Made by a program: the position numbers and the translations under genes. Shown piece after piece: positions 37,634-46,397 of a stretch of DNA of 64,000 bases. The notes beneath the pieces are model-generated. The model did not search any database and was not told the origin of the DNA. It worked only from the letters and a program-made list of their open reading frames with translations. Positions within the stretch are counted from its first letter, which is position 1. The number at the start of each line of letters is the position of its first letter. Source of the stretch: Pricia antarctica (GTDB lineage: Bacteria > Bacteroidota > Bacteroidia > Flavobacteriales > Flavobacteriaceae); NCBI GenBank assembly GCA_011050085.1, contig DRGL01000051.1, positions 62,001 through 126,000 of the forward strand, read 5' to 3'.

Positions 37634-37906
37634 TTGGCAAAGATAGGGCAAGAAAATTCCATAACCCAAAATCCAAATACCGAAAATACTTACGGAATAC
37701 CAGGTTTACAGCGTCTATAAAACCCATTGAGTAAGCCACTATTCGGTACGTACTGCTGTTACTTATTAAATTTCACTTTAAGAAAATCGATAATAGGTTT
37801 CGCGAATTCTTTTGTCCCCTAGTTTTCTACAAAACAAACCAACTAATGAACCTCTTAATTTAGAAAGCCCGATTTTTCCCTTATTTTTGAGTCAAAATAC
37901 GCCACT

Positions 37907-39409
37907 ATGCCCAACCAAGAAGAATTCCGTAAACATATCGACGAAGGCTATGCTACCCAAGGCGATTTCATCAGTATGGGAGCAGCTATGTTACAAGGTA
38001 AAGCCATTACCGATGCTTTAGTGAAAATTCCAATTAGTACCTTGAACCGACACGGATTGATCGCCGGGGCAACGGGAACCGGAAAAACGAAAACCTTACA
38101 ATTGCTGGCGGAGAACCTTTCGGAGAAAGGCATTCCTGTGCTGTTAATGGATTTAAAAGGAGATTTAAGTGGACTGGCGCAACCGAGTCCGGGACATGCA
38201 AAAATTGATGAGCGGCATGCGCAAATTGGCATTCCCTTTGAAGCCAAGAGCTTCCCAGTTGAAATCCTTTCCCTTTCAGATCAAGATGGCGTCAAGCTAC
38301 GGGCAACAATTTCGGAATTCGGACCCATACTGCTATCGCGCATCCTAGACCTATCGGAAACACAACAAGGTATTGTCGCGGTGGTCTTTAAATATTGCGA
38401 CGATAATAAATTACCACTCTTAGATTTAAAGGATTTTAAAAAGGTACTGCAATATGCCACGGACGATGGAAAGGCGGAGTTTACCAAAGATTATGGTCGC
38501 ATTTCTACAAGTTCTACGGGCACCATCCTCAGAAAAATTATTGAACTGGAACAACAAGGGGCGGACCTGTTCTTCGGTGAAAAATCGTTCGAGGTTAACG
38601 ACCTCACCCGAATCGACCCTGAGGGCCGAGGCTATATCAATATCTTGCGATTGACCGATATACAAGACCGTCCAAAATTATTTTCGACCTTTATGTTGAG
38701 TTTATTGGCCGAAATCTACGACACGTTTCCCGAGCAGGGAGACAGTGACCGCCCCGAGCTCATTCTATTTATAGATGAGGCGCACCTTATTTTTAACGAG
38801 GCCTCAGACGCGTTATTGGATCAAATCGAAAGTATTGTAAAATTGATACGTTCAAAAGGTATAGGCTTATATTTTGTTACGCAAAATCCCACCGATGTCC
38901 CCAATGAGGTTTTGGCGCAGCTCGGCCTCAAAGTGCAACATGCTCTTCGTGCCTTTACCGCTAGAGACCGAAAAGCGATAAAGCTAACGGCCGAAAACTA
39001 TCCTGAATCAGAATATTATGACACTAAAGAGGTATTGACCTCATTGGGAATCGGAGAGGCCCTAATTTCTGCACTGGACGAGAAAGGAAGGCCAACACCT
39101 TTGGCCGCGACTCTACTACGTGCTCCCATGAGCCGTATGGACATATTGACGGAAAAAGAGCTGGCCGATGTTATTGAAGGTTCGAAACTTGTCAGAAAAT
39201 ATGGGGAAGTCATTGACCGCGACAGTGCCTACGAGATTTTGAACCGAAAGATGGAAAAGGCGGAAGCCGTTGCTGAGGCGGAAAAAGAAAGGCCTAAAAC
39301 CACTACCCAAAGAAGAACTAGCACGCGGCAGAATCCGTTTATAAAGGTATTGACAAGCGCTACATTTATACGGGGCGTTCTTGGAGTTCTGAAAAAAGTT
39401 ATGCGATAA
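37907..39409 (+). CDS. HerA-like ATPase, DUF853 family
   Basis: 500 residues. Walker A GATGTGKT is at 54-61 and Walker B LILFIDEAHLIF near 285-296, with an arginine-finger-like region ALRAFTARDRKA near 345. The N-terminal FISMGAAMLQGKAITDALVK and the C-terminal basic tail are typical of the DUF853 helicase HerA-like group. HerA proteins are hexameric DNA translocases; a nuclease partner (NurA) is not visible here. The C-terminal 60 residues are rich in Lys, Arg and Thr and may bind DNA. It is a solitary gene. Confidence 0.9.
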   Translation: MPNQEEFRKHIDEGYATQGDFISMGAAMLQGKAITDALVKIPISTLNRHGLIAGATGTGKTKTLQLLAENLSEKGIPVLLMDLKGDLSGLAQPSPGHAKIDERHAQIGIPFEAKSFPVEILSLSDQDGVKLRATISEFGPILLSRILDLSETQQGIVAVVFKYCDDNKLPLLDLKDFKKVLQYATDDGKAEFTKDYGRISTSSTGTILRKIIELEQQGADLFFGEKSFEVNDLTRIDPEGRGYINILRLTDIQDRPKLFSTFMLSLLAEIYDTFPEQGDSDRPELILFIDEAHLIFNEASDALLDQIESIVKLIRSKGIGLYFVTQNPTDVPNEVLAQLGLKVQHALRAFTARDRKAIKLTAENYPESEYYDTKEVLTSLGIGEALISALDEKGRPTPLAATLLRAPMSRMDILTEKELADVIEGSKLVRKYGEVIDRDSAYEILNRKMEKAEAVAEAEKERPKTTTQRRTSTRQNPFIKVLTSATFIRGVLGVLKKVMR

Positions 39410-39595
39410 GAAAAATGGGGCTACCTTCAAGAATGAATTCGGCCTTTTAAGCGGCACAAATAGACTCGTTATAAACATCAACTTAATAGAACCACGCTAG
39501 GGATGGAAAACTTCGAATATTCAGAAATATCCCCTGAAAAATAATTAAAAAACGTAAAAACCTTCAAACTAGATAATTACAAAATCTCAATTCGA

Positions 39596-40144
39596 ATGAA
39601 AATTATTTTACCTACAGTAACTATTATCCTTTTACTCTTAGGATGTAAAGAAGAAGTCGATACTACATTCTTGGTTACCAAAGACGCTATCGGTAAGCTT
39701 GATAAAATTAGCCTCACTAGAGATTTGGATGTAATCTATGCGAATGATTCAATCGTAAAAGACACCACGTATGTCAACGCCTCCAACAACAGTAAAAAAA
39801 TAAAGATATTTGAGAAAGGAGGAAAACAGCTGTTGACACTTACCCCAAATTCGGATAGTATTCCGACCATTCAGAATATACGAATCGAAGATGCACGTTT
39901 TGTGACAGAGAAAGGTGTTGGCCTTAAAAGTACTTTCAAGGATGTAAAAGACAATTATACAATACGAAAAGTAATCACATCGATGAACAATGTTGTACTA
40001 TTGTTAAAAGACAGCGATATCTATTTTACCATCAGCAAAGATCAGTTACCATCTAGTTTGCGCTACGCCTCGAGTGTGAACATTGAGGCGGTTCAGATAC
40101 CTGATGACGCTAAAATAAAATATATGATGGTGGGGTGGGATTAG
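39596..40144 (+). CDS. Hypothetical lipoprotein
   Basis: 182 residues. The signal peptide ends in the lipobox LLLLGC (Cys17), followed by an acidic start (KEEVDTTF). The mature part is a mixed alpha/beta domain with segments such as LLTLTPNSDSIPTIQNIRIE and DSDIYFTISKDQLPSSLRYA. No catalytic motif. It is 75 bases upstream of the YitT gene in the same direction. Family not recognised. Confidence 0.75.
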   Translation: MKIILPTVTIILLLLGCKEEVDTTFLVTKDAIGKLDKISLTRDLDVIYANDSIVKDTTYVNASNNSKKIKIFEKGGKQLLTLTPNSDSIPTIQNIRIEDARFVTEKGVGLKSTFKDVKDNYTIRKVITSMNNVVLLLKDSDIYFTISKDQLPSSLRYASSVNIEAVQIPDDAKIKYMMVGWD

Positions 40145-40218
40145 TTGAATAGTTGGTATGTCTACTAAGCCTAAATACATGATTATAATGTCACAGTAAC
40201 AAACCATAAGCCCATACT

Positions 40219-41193
40219 ATGCTCCGAATATTGCAATTTATCGCCGTACAGCGAGCAAAAAAGAAATTGACCGACTCAAAAGTGTCGCAGAAAGCGAATA
40301 AGCGGCAATTGGTCAAGGAAATCCGGGGGGCACAGGTCGAACTGGTACATGCAGTAAAAGAAATACTGTTTATCGCTATCGGTGTAGCTGCAGCGGGGTT
40401 TGGTCTTAAGGGATTTTTATTACCTAACCAGTTTATAGACGGAGGCGCTACAGGAGTGTCCCTTTTAATCCAGGTAAAATCGAACATTTCGCTGGGTTTA
40501 CTACTTATGATTGTTAACCTCCCCTTTCTATTTTTAGGAGCCCGTACTATTGGTAAAACTTTTGCCCTAAAAAGTATTTTAGCGATTGCAACCCTTGCCA
40601 TCGTTGTACACTTTGTTCCCTACCCCATTATTACGGATGATAAGCTTTTGATAGCGGTATTCGGAGGATTCTTTTTAGGTCTGGGTATAGGTATGGCTAT
40701 GCGTGGTGGTAGCGTTATCGACGGAACCGAGGTACTGGCCATCTATCTTAGCCGTAAATGGCATTTGACCATCGGTGACGTTTTGTTACTAATCAATATC
40801 TTAATATTCTCGGCTGGCGCGTATCTATTATCCATCGAAGTGGCTCTATATGCGATTCTAACCTATCTGGTAGCCGCCAAGACGGTCAACTATGTGGTAG
40901 ATGGGGTGGAAGAATACATAGGAGTGACGATTATTTCACCGAAAAATGAAGAAATACGGGTGATGCTCACCACAAAAATGGAAAGGGCCTGTACCATTTA
41001 CCAAGGTAAACAGGGGTATAGTCCCCATGGTGGTCAGCGTCAAGACACGGTAATTATCTATACGGTTTTGACCCGTTTGGAATTGGCCAAACTTAGTACT
41101 GAAATCGATAAGATTGATAAAAACGCTTTTATTGTGATGGGAGTTGTCAAGGATATCATTGGCGGGATGATAAAGAAAAAACCGATGAAATGA
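40219..41193 (+). CDS. YitT family membrane protein (DUF161/DUF2179)
   Basis: 324 residues. A basic N-terminus of about 50 residues precedes five or six membrane segments (ILFIAIGVAAAGFGLKGFLL, LFGGFFLGLGIGMAMRGGSV-like stretch near 155-175, LLLINILIFSAGAYLLS). The C-terminal DUF2179 domain reads YIGVTIISPKNEEI and CTIYQGKQGYSPHGGQRQDT. The family is widespread and its function unknown. It is followed by a 340-base gap holding a short direct repeat. Confidence 0.88.
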   Translation: MLRILQFIAVQRAKKKLTDSKVSQKANKRQLVKEIRGAQVELVHAVKEILFIAIGVAAAGFGLKGFLLPNQFIDGGATGVSLLIQVKSNISLGLLLMIVNLPFLFLGARTIGKTFALKSILAIATLAIVVHFVPYPIITDDKLLIAVFGGFFLGLGIGMAMRGGSVIDGTEVLAIYLSRKWHLTIGDVLLLINILIFSAGAYLLSIEVALYAILTYLVAAKTVNYVVDGVEEYIGVTIISPKNEEIRVMLTTKMERACTIYQGKQGYSPHGGQRQDTVIIYTVLTRLELAKLSTEIDKIDKNAFIVMGVVKDIIGGMIKKKPMK

Positions 41194-41238
41194 CATACGG
41201 CAATGCCTATTAATCCCATTTTCTTAATTCGACAGGTC

Positions 41239-41527
41239 AAATAGAGAAATAAACCCTTCACAAAATCATGAAAATACTAATGATGGCATTTTAAAATTTG
41301 CAAGTCGAACTAGCGATTTGAACATATAAGAAGTTGCATATGCTTCCATTCAAAGTCCAATGACCTCCACAATATAAATCAATAGACACAAATTGTGGAT
41401 AAGGCTTTACTTTTAAAACTAATGTCTTTGTACAGGCAACCCTGTTTTTTCTCTACCCTGCGGTAAACGCCTAATCATTTCGGTAATCAGAGATAAGGGC
41501 GATTTTTCGCAAAATAGAGAAATAAAC
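41239..41527. repeat. 16-bp direct repeat flanking a 257-bp gap
   Basis: AAATAGAGAAATAAAC occurs at 41239-41254 and again at 41512-41527, at the two ends of the intergenic region between the YitT gene and the aldo/keto reductase gene. No gene or terminator is visible between them. It may be chance in AT-rich DNA, or mark a former duplication or insertion. Confidence 0.6.
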
Positions 41528-41536
41528 TTATGTTTT

Positions 41537-42508
41537 CTACTGTGACCAAGCCGTTGGTTTTCTATCCCAGCGGTGCTTTTTTAATTCTTCATACAAATCT
41601 TCCGAAAGTCCTTTACCATCACTTGTGGCTGTATTGGCCTTGACATGATGTGCCTTGCGCATACCGGGAATCATGGTACCTACGGTCTTGTTCATGGCTA
41701 TAAATCGCAAGGCCATCTCTGCCATGGTCATACCCTCTGGAACTAAAGACCGAAGTGCATCGGCATGTTCTACACTGGAATTCAAATTTTCAGGTACGAA
41801 ATAGGTACTCCGCCAATCCCCTTCCGGAAAAGTTGTCTCTTTCGTAATTTTTCCGGTCAGCGTACCCTCGTCAAAAGGGACCCTAGCGATTATAGCGATA
41901 TCCTTTTCTTCGCATAACGGGAATAACTTATCTTCGGGATTTTGATCGAAAATATTGTAGATAACTTGCACAGCATCGAGCATTCCCGTCTGCAACGCCT
42001 TAATTCCGTTCTCTGGTTCCCAACGGTTTACGCTGATACCCATTGCTGCGATTTTTCCTGCTTTTTTTAAATCTTCGATTGCCCGTTGCCATTCTTCCCG
42101 GTGTGACCACTCATCGTCCCATGTGTGAAACTGCATTAGATCGATGCGCTCCATCCCTAAATTTTTCAAGGTTTTTTCGGTGTATTCAATGATATGGTTT
42201 GTGGGATAAGAATCCTCGAATGCGTATTCGGGTTTTGCTGGCCATTCGAAATTCTTGGGAGGAATCTTACTGGCCGTATATAATTTTTTACCGGGATGCC
42301 GTTGAACGAGTTCGCCCAAAAGTTCTTCACTATGTCCTTCGCCATAACCCCAAGCCGTATCAAAAAAATTGACACCTTTCTCCACTGCTAAGTCAAGGGA
42401 TTTAGCGGACTCTTCATCGTCTGACTGCGTCCAACCTGCCATGCCCCACATACCGTATCCTACTTCACTTATTTGCCAACCGGTTCGGCCGAATCTTCTA
42501 TATTGCAT
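41537..42508 (-). CDS. Aldo/keto reductase
   Basis: 323 residues forming one TIM barrel. The catalytic tetrad regions are FDTAWGYGEGHSEELLGE (Asp and Tyr, about 49-66), TASKIPP (Lys) and LMQFHTWDD (His). The NADPH-binding end is near GTMIPGMRKAHHVKAN. It is the last gene of a seven-gene minus-strand run with an oxidoreductase, DUF1080 hydrolase, esterases and an MFS transporter, so it probably reduces a keto-sugar or aldehyde made there. Specificity is inferred from context only. Confidence 0.92.
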   Translation of the reverse strand: MQYRRFGRTGWQISEVGYGMWGMAGWTQSDDEESAKSLDLAVEKGVNFFDTAWGYGEGHSEELLGELVQRHPGKKLYTASKIPPKNFEWPAKPEYAFEDSYPTNHIIEYTEKTLKNLGMERIDLMQFHTWDDEWSHREEWQRAIEDLKKAGKIAAMGISVNRWEPENGIKALQTGMLDAVQVIYNIFDQNPEDKLFPLCEEKDIAIIARVPFDEGTLTGKITKETTFPEGDWRSTYFVPENLNSSVEHADALRSLVPEGMTMAEMALRFIAMNKTVGTMIPGMRKAHHVKANTATSDGKGLSEDLYEELKKHRWDRKPTAWSQ

Positions 42509-42552
42509 TTGTAGTATTGATTACTGATTATTGATTGCTACCCTTAGGTAGG

Positions 42553-43413
42553 TTAATTTTGATGAAAAGCGTCCGAAACAAATCCAAGTACGTTAGGAAG
42601 CGAAGTACGCCAGTATGACCAACTATGTCGACCATCGCGAACACGGTATTCATGCGGAATCTCTTTTTTGGTCATGGCGATGTGCACCAAGCTATTGCCC
42701 TCATATAAAAAATCGTCATCACCACAATCCATGTACCATCGCACTGATTTCACATCCTCGACTGGAACTGATTCAATAAGTTCTAGCGCATTGTGCCTTT
42801 TGAAATAGTCTTTCATCTCGGCTTGGGTGTATTTAACGTCGCCTTTTTCTAAACGTTCCTTCAAATCATCCATCGTCAGTGGACCGACATAGGCACTTAA
42901 AGGACAGGCGGAAGAAAAGAGCTCTGGATGATGCAAGGCATACATAAAAGTACCGCCACCGCCCATAGACAGTCCAGCTACCGCCCTATAACGTTTTTCA
43001 CTTTTGATGCGATATTTTTTTTCAACGGTAGGCATGAGTTCCTCAAAAAAGAAATCCTCGTACCGCCATTCGCCGCCCTGATTGAAATAGCCACGCTTAC
43101 CGCTATCGGCATCTGGCATTACTATAATCATTGGGGTTGCCGTACCGGCTTTGATGGCATTGTCGGTAATTTGCAACACCTCGCCAAACTGCACCCATCC
43201 CGTATGGTCATCGCCCGCTCCGTGCAATAAATATAACACGGGATAGCTTCGTTCCGAAGATTCGTAGTCCGGCGGCAAGTAAACGGCATACTTGCGTTCA
43301 CCACCCAAAATTTCACTTGTCAGGGTCAAGTTATCGAATACTTTACCCGTTTGCGATAGAGCGGAAGGTATCGTACACAGAAATGCGCACAATAGCATTA
43401 TAAATGATTTCAT
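42553..43413 (-). CDS. Secreted esterase (alpha/beta hydrolase, esterase D-like)
   Basis: 286 residues. The signal peptide runs to about residue 20 (FLCTIPSALS). The alpha/beta-hydrolase pattern includes YPVLYLLHGAGDDHTGW, IIVMPDADSG and the nucleophile elbow GLSMGGGG with Ser149; a His near the C-terminus (DGRHSWSYW) completes the triad. It resembles esterases attached to xylanases (feruloyl/acetyl esterase type), so removal of acyl groups from polysaccharide is plausible. It lies between the aldo/keto reductase and the Gfo/Idh/MocA gene. Confidence 0.9.
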   Translation of the reverse strand: MKSFIMLLCAFLCTIPSALSQTGKVFDNLTLTSEILGGERKYAVYLPPDYESSERSYPVLYLLHGAGDDHTGWVQFGEVLQITDNAIKAGTATPMIIVMPDADSGKRGYFNQGGEWRYEDFFFEELMPTVEKKYRIKSEKRYRAVAGLSMGGGGTFMYALHHPELFSSACPLSAYVGPLTMDDLKERLEKGDVKYTQAEMKDYFKRHNALELIESVPVEDVKSVRWYMDCGDDDFLYEGNSLVHIAMTKKEIPHEYRVRDGRHSWSYWRTSLPNVLGFVSDAFHQN

Positions 43414-43487
43414 ACTAGTAGCTATTGTTTTTGAATGATGTTAAGTTCATTAATGATTCCTAACATTTGTACCCTTATCGCGATTAT

Positions 43488-44912
43488 TTAAAACTCCCGA
43501 TAATCAGCGTTCAAATATTGATTGGCCTCTTCCTCCTCGAATTTCGCCGTTTCGGCATCCCAATGTAATGTCGTGTTTGGAAAACGTCCGGCAATAGTTC
43601 CTAGGAGAATGGTTTCCGTCAGTTTGGCCGCATACGAAAATGGGGCCGAAGTTTCTGCTTTTCCAAGGCAGGCATCAACAAACTGATGGTAGTGTTTAGG
43701 ACCCTCGGATTCATAGTTGCGAATAATTTCACCCAAATTATTGGCTTTTGAAACTTCGTCTATTTCCTTTGAAATATCTACATATTTCCCCTTTACGATT
43801 TTCTGGGGCAACTGCATAAAATGGGGTAATAACAAGCGCCCTTTTTTACCTATAAACATCGCTCCTTGATCTGGAAGTTGACCTTCCGCAGCGGTCTTGG
43901 CGTCTAAAGACATTTTTTCTTCTACGCTTTGCTCCTTCCCTTCATTTTTACCTGTACTTGCCGTTCCTCCAGGTAATTCCAAGTCCTCGTGTGCCGGTGG
44001 CATTCCGGGACCATCATACCACACCCACTTTAAGCTTTTTGCAGTGTAAGGTGTCTCTGGAAATTCATAGGTAACCGTATTGTTTTCGGGATATCCAAAG
44101 CCGTTCGGTTCACGGCATTCGTTTTTAACGGTCAAGGGCACGTCCAATTCAAGGGCGTTATATGGGGTGTCAAAAATATGAACGCCCATGTCACCGAGGG
44201 TACCACAACCGTAATCCAAAAGCTTACGCCAGTTACCGGGATGATAAAATCCTTCTTTGTAAGGACGTTGTTTTGAAGTACCCAACCAAAGGTTCCAATC
44301 CAATTGGTCCGGAATAGGATCCTCTCCAGTAGGTTCGGGACCGTTGTAACCCCAAGATTTTGGTGACCAGGCCCTCACTGTATGTACCTTGCCAATAATG
44401 CCCGACTGAATCAATAAGGTAGCCAATTTGTAGTCATAAAAGGAGTGCACTTGTATACCCATTTGGGTTACCAAATTCTTTTCTTTGGCCATTTTCATCA
44501 TATTACGGGATTCTTCCACATAATGGGTCAAAGGCTTTTGACAATAAACTGGTTTATTCTTTGTCATAGCTAATAAAGAAGCTGGGGCATGGGTATGATC
44601 TGGAGTCGAAACAATGACTGCATCTATCTCATCGCCCATTTCATCAAGCATGGCACGATAGTCAAAAAATACCCTAGCATTCGGATGTAACTTATGCGCT
44701 TTGGCGAGATTTAACGAATCGACATCGCACAAAGCCACTACATCAACAGATTTATGGGACGAAATAGCTTTTAAATCTTCACCACCCATATTGCCAACAC
44801 CTATATGTGCGGTTCGGAGACGTTTGTCTTGTGAAAAAGCCCAGACCCCTGATGGTAGGAGGGCAAAAGATGATGCGGCGGCCGCACTTTTAAGAAATTC
44901 CCTTTTATTCAT
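43488..44912 (-). CDS. Gfo/Idh/MocA family oxidoreductase, exported
   Basis: 474 residues. The N-terminus (NKREFLKSAAAASSFALLPS) is a Tat-like signal with KR instead of RR. The NAD(P)-binding motif is HIGVGNMGGEDL, followed by CDVDSLNLAKAH, and the family's catalytic-region motif is VYCQKPLTHYVEESRNM. The substrate domain contains RKLLDYGCGTLGDMGVHIFD. In Bacteroidota such exported oxidoreductases often act on glycosides together with DUF1080 proteins, which is exactly the arrangement here. Substrate unknown. Confidence 0.9.
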   Translation of the reverse strand: MNKREFLKSAAAASSFALLPSGVWAFSQDKRLRTAHIGVGNMGGEDLKAISSHKSVDVVALCDVDSLNLAKAHKLHPNARVFFDYRAMLDEMGDEIDAVIVSTPDHTHAPASLLAMTKNKPVYCQKPLTHYVEESRNMMKMAKEKNLVTQMGIQVHSFYDYKLATLLIQSGIIGKVHTVRAWSPKSWGYNGPEPTGEDPIPDQLDWNLWLGTSKQRPYKEGFYHPGNWRKLLDYGCGTLGDMGVHIFDTPYNALELDVPLTVKNECREPNGFGYPENNTVTYEFPETPYTAKSLKWVWYDGPGMPPAHEDLELPGGTASTGKNEGKEQSVEEKMSLDAKTAAEGQLPDQGAMFIGKKGRLLLPHFMQLPQKIVKGKYVDISKEIDEVSKANNLGEIIRNYESEGPKHYHQFVDACLGKAETSAPFSYAAKLTETILLGTIAGRFPNTTLHWDAETAKFEEEEANQYLNADYREF

Positions 44913-45078
44913 TTTATTTGATTTGCGTTAAAGTGTACGTCTACAATATAAAGTAAAATATCAGCTTGATTGAAATGACAGGTAAGTAACTAATGCCCAG
45001 AAACCAGATTCGGTAATGTTGAAATCTGGATAGCTTCTAATTTATTTTCAAGCCACATCTTAAGTTGGCCTATCTATA

Positions 45079-45840
45079 TCAAAGTTTTCTAATCTTAATG
45101 TTTTTCAGCCAAAGTGGACTATCGTGATCCTGAAACCCGATGTAACCTGATTTAAAAGTTCCGTATTTCGGGGAATCTTTCCATTTGCCATCACTCTTTC
45201 TTTTTTCCCAATCTTCAGACCAAGGAACGAAAGATAATATCTTTTTTCCGTTAAGCCAATGTTCTACATTTTCTGGAGTAAAAATAACCCGTGAGGTATT
45301 CCATTCCCCCGCTGGTTTGGCAATTTTTTGTTTAGGATCCGGAATGTACATGGCGTAATCGGCACCCGTTTTTTGCCACTCCTCAAGTATTGCATCATTA
45401 ATTTCTTCCCACTTAAAATCGTCAAGCATTTGGTATTCTGGGGAAACCTCTGGAATACTCCAGTCACCTTCTTGAATATGATAAAGCATCCCACTATTAC
45501 CTCCTTCAGGAATTTTCCATTCCCAGGCCAACTCGAAATTATCGTATTCCTCAGCGGCGTAGATTATATCATTACCGCCTTTGCGATTTTCTTCTGTGCG
45601 TTTTTCGGTATCGAATGTAAGGGTACTATCTTCGATGACCCACTGTGGAGGCAAATCTTCTGCGTTGTAAGCACGCCAGCCTTCGGTAGTCGAACCATCA
45701 AATAGATATACCCAGTCGTTAGTTTTTGAAGTCGTTTCAGTTTCCTCAATAGCGGTTTCACTTTTGACCTCTTTTTTTTCTGTTTTGCAGGAGTTCAGCA
45801 TTAAAAAGGTCGATATTATAAGTATAAAATGGGTTTTCAT
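45079..45840 (-). CDS. DUF1080 lipoprotein (3-keto-disaccharide hydrolase family)
   Basis: 253 residues with a lipoprotein signal (lipobox MLNSC, Cys18). The DUF1080 concanavalin-like domain includes WVYLFDGSTTEGWRAYN, FELAWEWKIPEGGNSGMLYH and SGYIGFQDHDSPLWLKNIKI at the end. Characterised members split 3-keto-glycosides. It lies upstream of the Gfo/Idh/MocA oxidoreductase in the same direction, and its start codon overlaps the stop of the preceding small gene (TAATG), so translation is probably coupled. Confidence 0.9.
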   Translation of the reverse strand: MKTHFILIISTFLMLNSCKTEKKEVKSETAIEETETTSKTNDWVYLFDGSTTEGWRAYNAEDLPPQWVIEDSTLTFDTEKRTEENRKGGNDIIYAAEEYDNFELAWEWKIPEGGNSGMLYHIQEGDWSIPEVSPEYQMLDDFKWEEINDAILEEWQKTGADYAMYIPDPKQKIAKPAGEWNTSRVIFTPENVEHWLNGKKILSFVPWSEDWEKRKSDGKWKDSPKYGTFKSGYIGFQDHDSPLWLKNIKIRKL

Positions 45841-46274
45841 TATTTTATTTTTATGCTATGGTCGATAATTTCGTTAATTTCTTTTCGTTTAGTGTTCATT
45901 CCGATAATCAAAACTATTAAAACAATGGCAATGATAATCAATACAAGATTTATTTTTATAATATCCTCAAAATAATACAGGCCGACCAGTAAGACCGTAA
46001 GTCTAGATATAAAAGAAATAGCTAGCAGATAGTTTAAATTTGCGGCAAAGGATATAGCTATTTGGTTATTGGTCAAATGGACTAGTTTAACTTTTCCCTC
46101 ACGAAAAACTTTAAGTGCATCTAATTTATTTTGACCGGAATGTGTTTTAAATGGAATCGGTATTTTAAGCATAAATCCATTTTTCCAAAGCTTAACCTTA
46201 AACCCTTTTTTTCGGCATTCATTGGCTAAACGGTTCACCAAAAGCTTAGCTTCCGAAGTGAAGTCGTTTTGCAT
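45840..46274 (-). CDS. Small membrane protein, unknown
   Basis: 144 residues. The first 75 residues are soluble and basic (ANECRKKGFKVKLWKNGFML), followed by two membrane segments (NYLLAISFISRLTVLLVGLY and INLVLIIIAIVLIVLIIGM) and a basic end. It overlaps the DUF1080 start by one base (TAATG). Position inside the cluster suggests a partner role, but no function can be assigned. Confidence 0.7.
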   Translation of the reverse strand: MQNDFTSEAKLLVNRLANECRKKGFKVKLWKNGFMLKIPIPFKTHSGQNKLDALKVFREGKVKLVHLTNNQIAISFAANLNYLLAISFISRLTVLLVGLYYFEDIIKINLVLIIIAIVLIVLIIGMNTKRKEINEIIDHSIKIK

Positions 46275-46397
46275 TTTTCATTTATTACTTTGTGTAAAAG
46301 ACAATTCAAATAGGACTTTTTCTAGTCACCAATTTCTCTTCATCCAATTTCAATTCCGAAGGATGATACTAATTAGCACACGTCTTTAATAATACCA

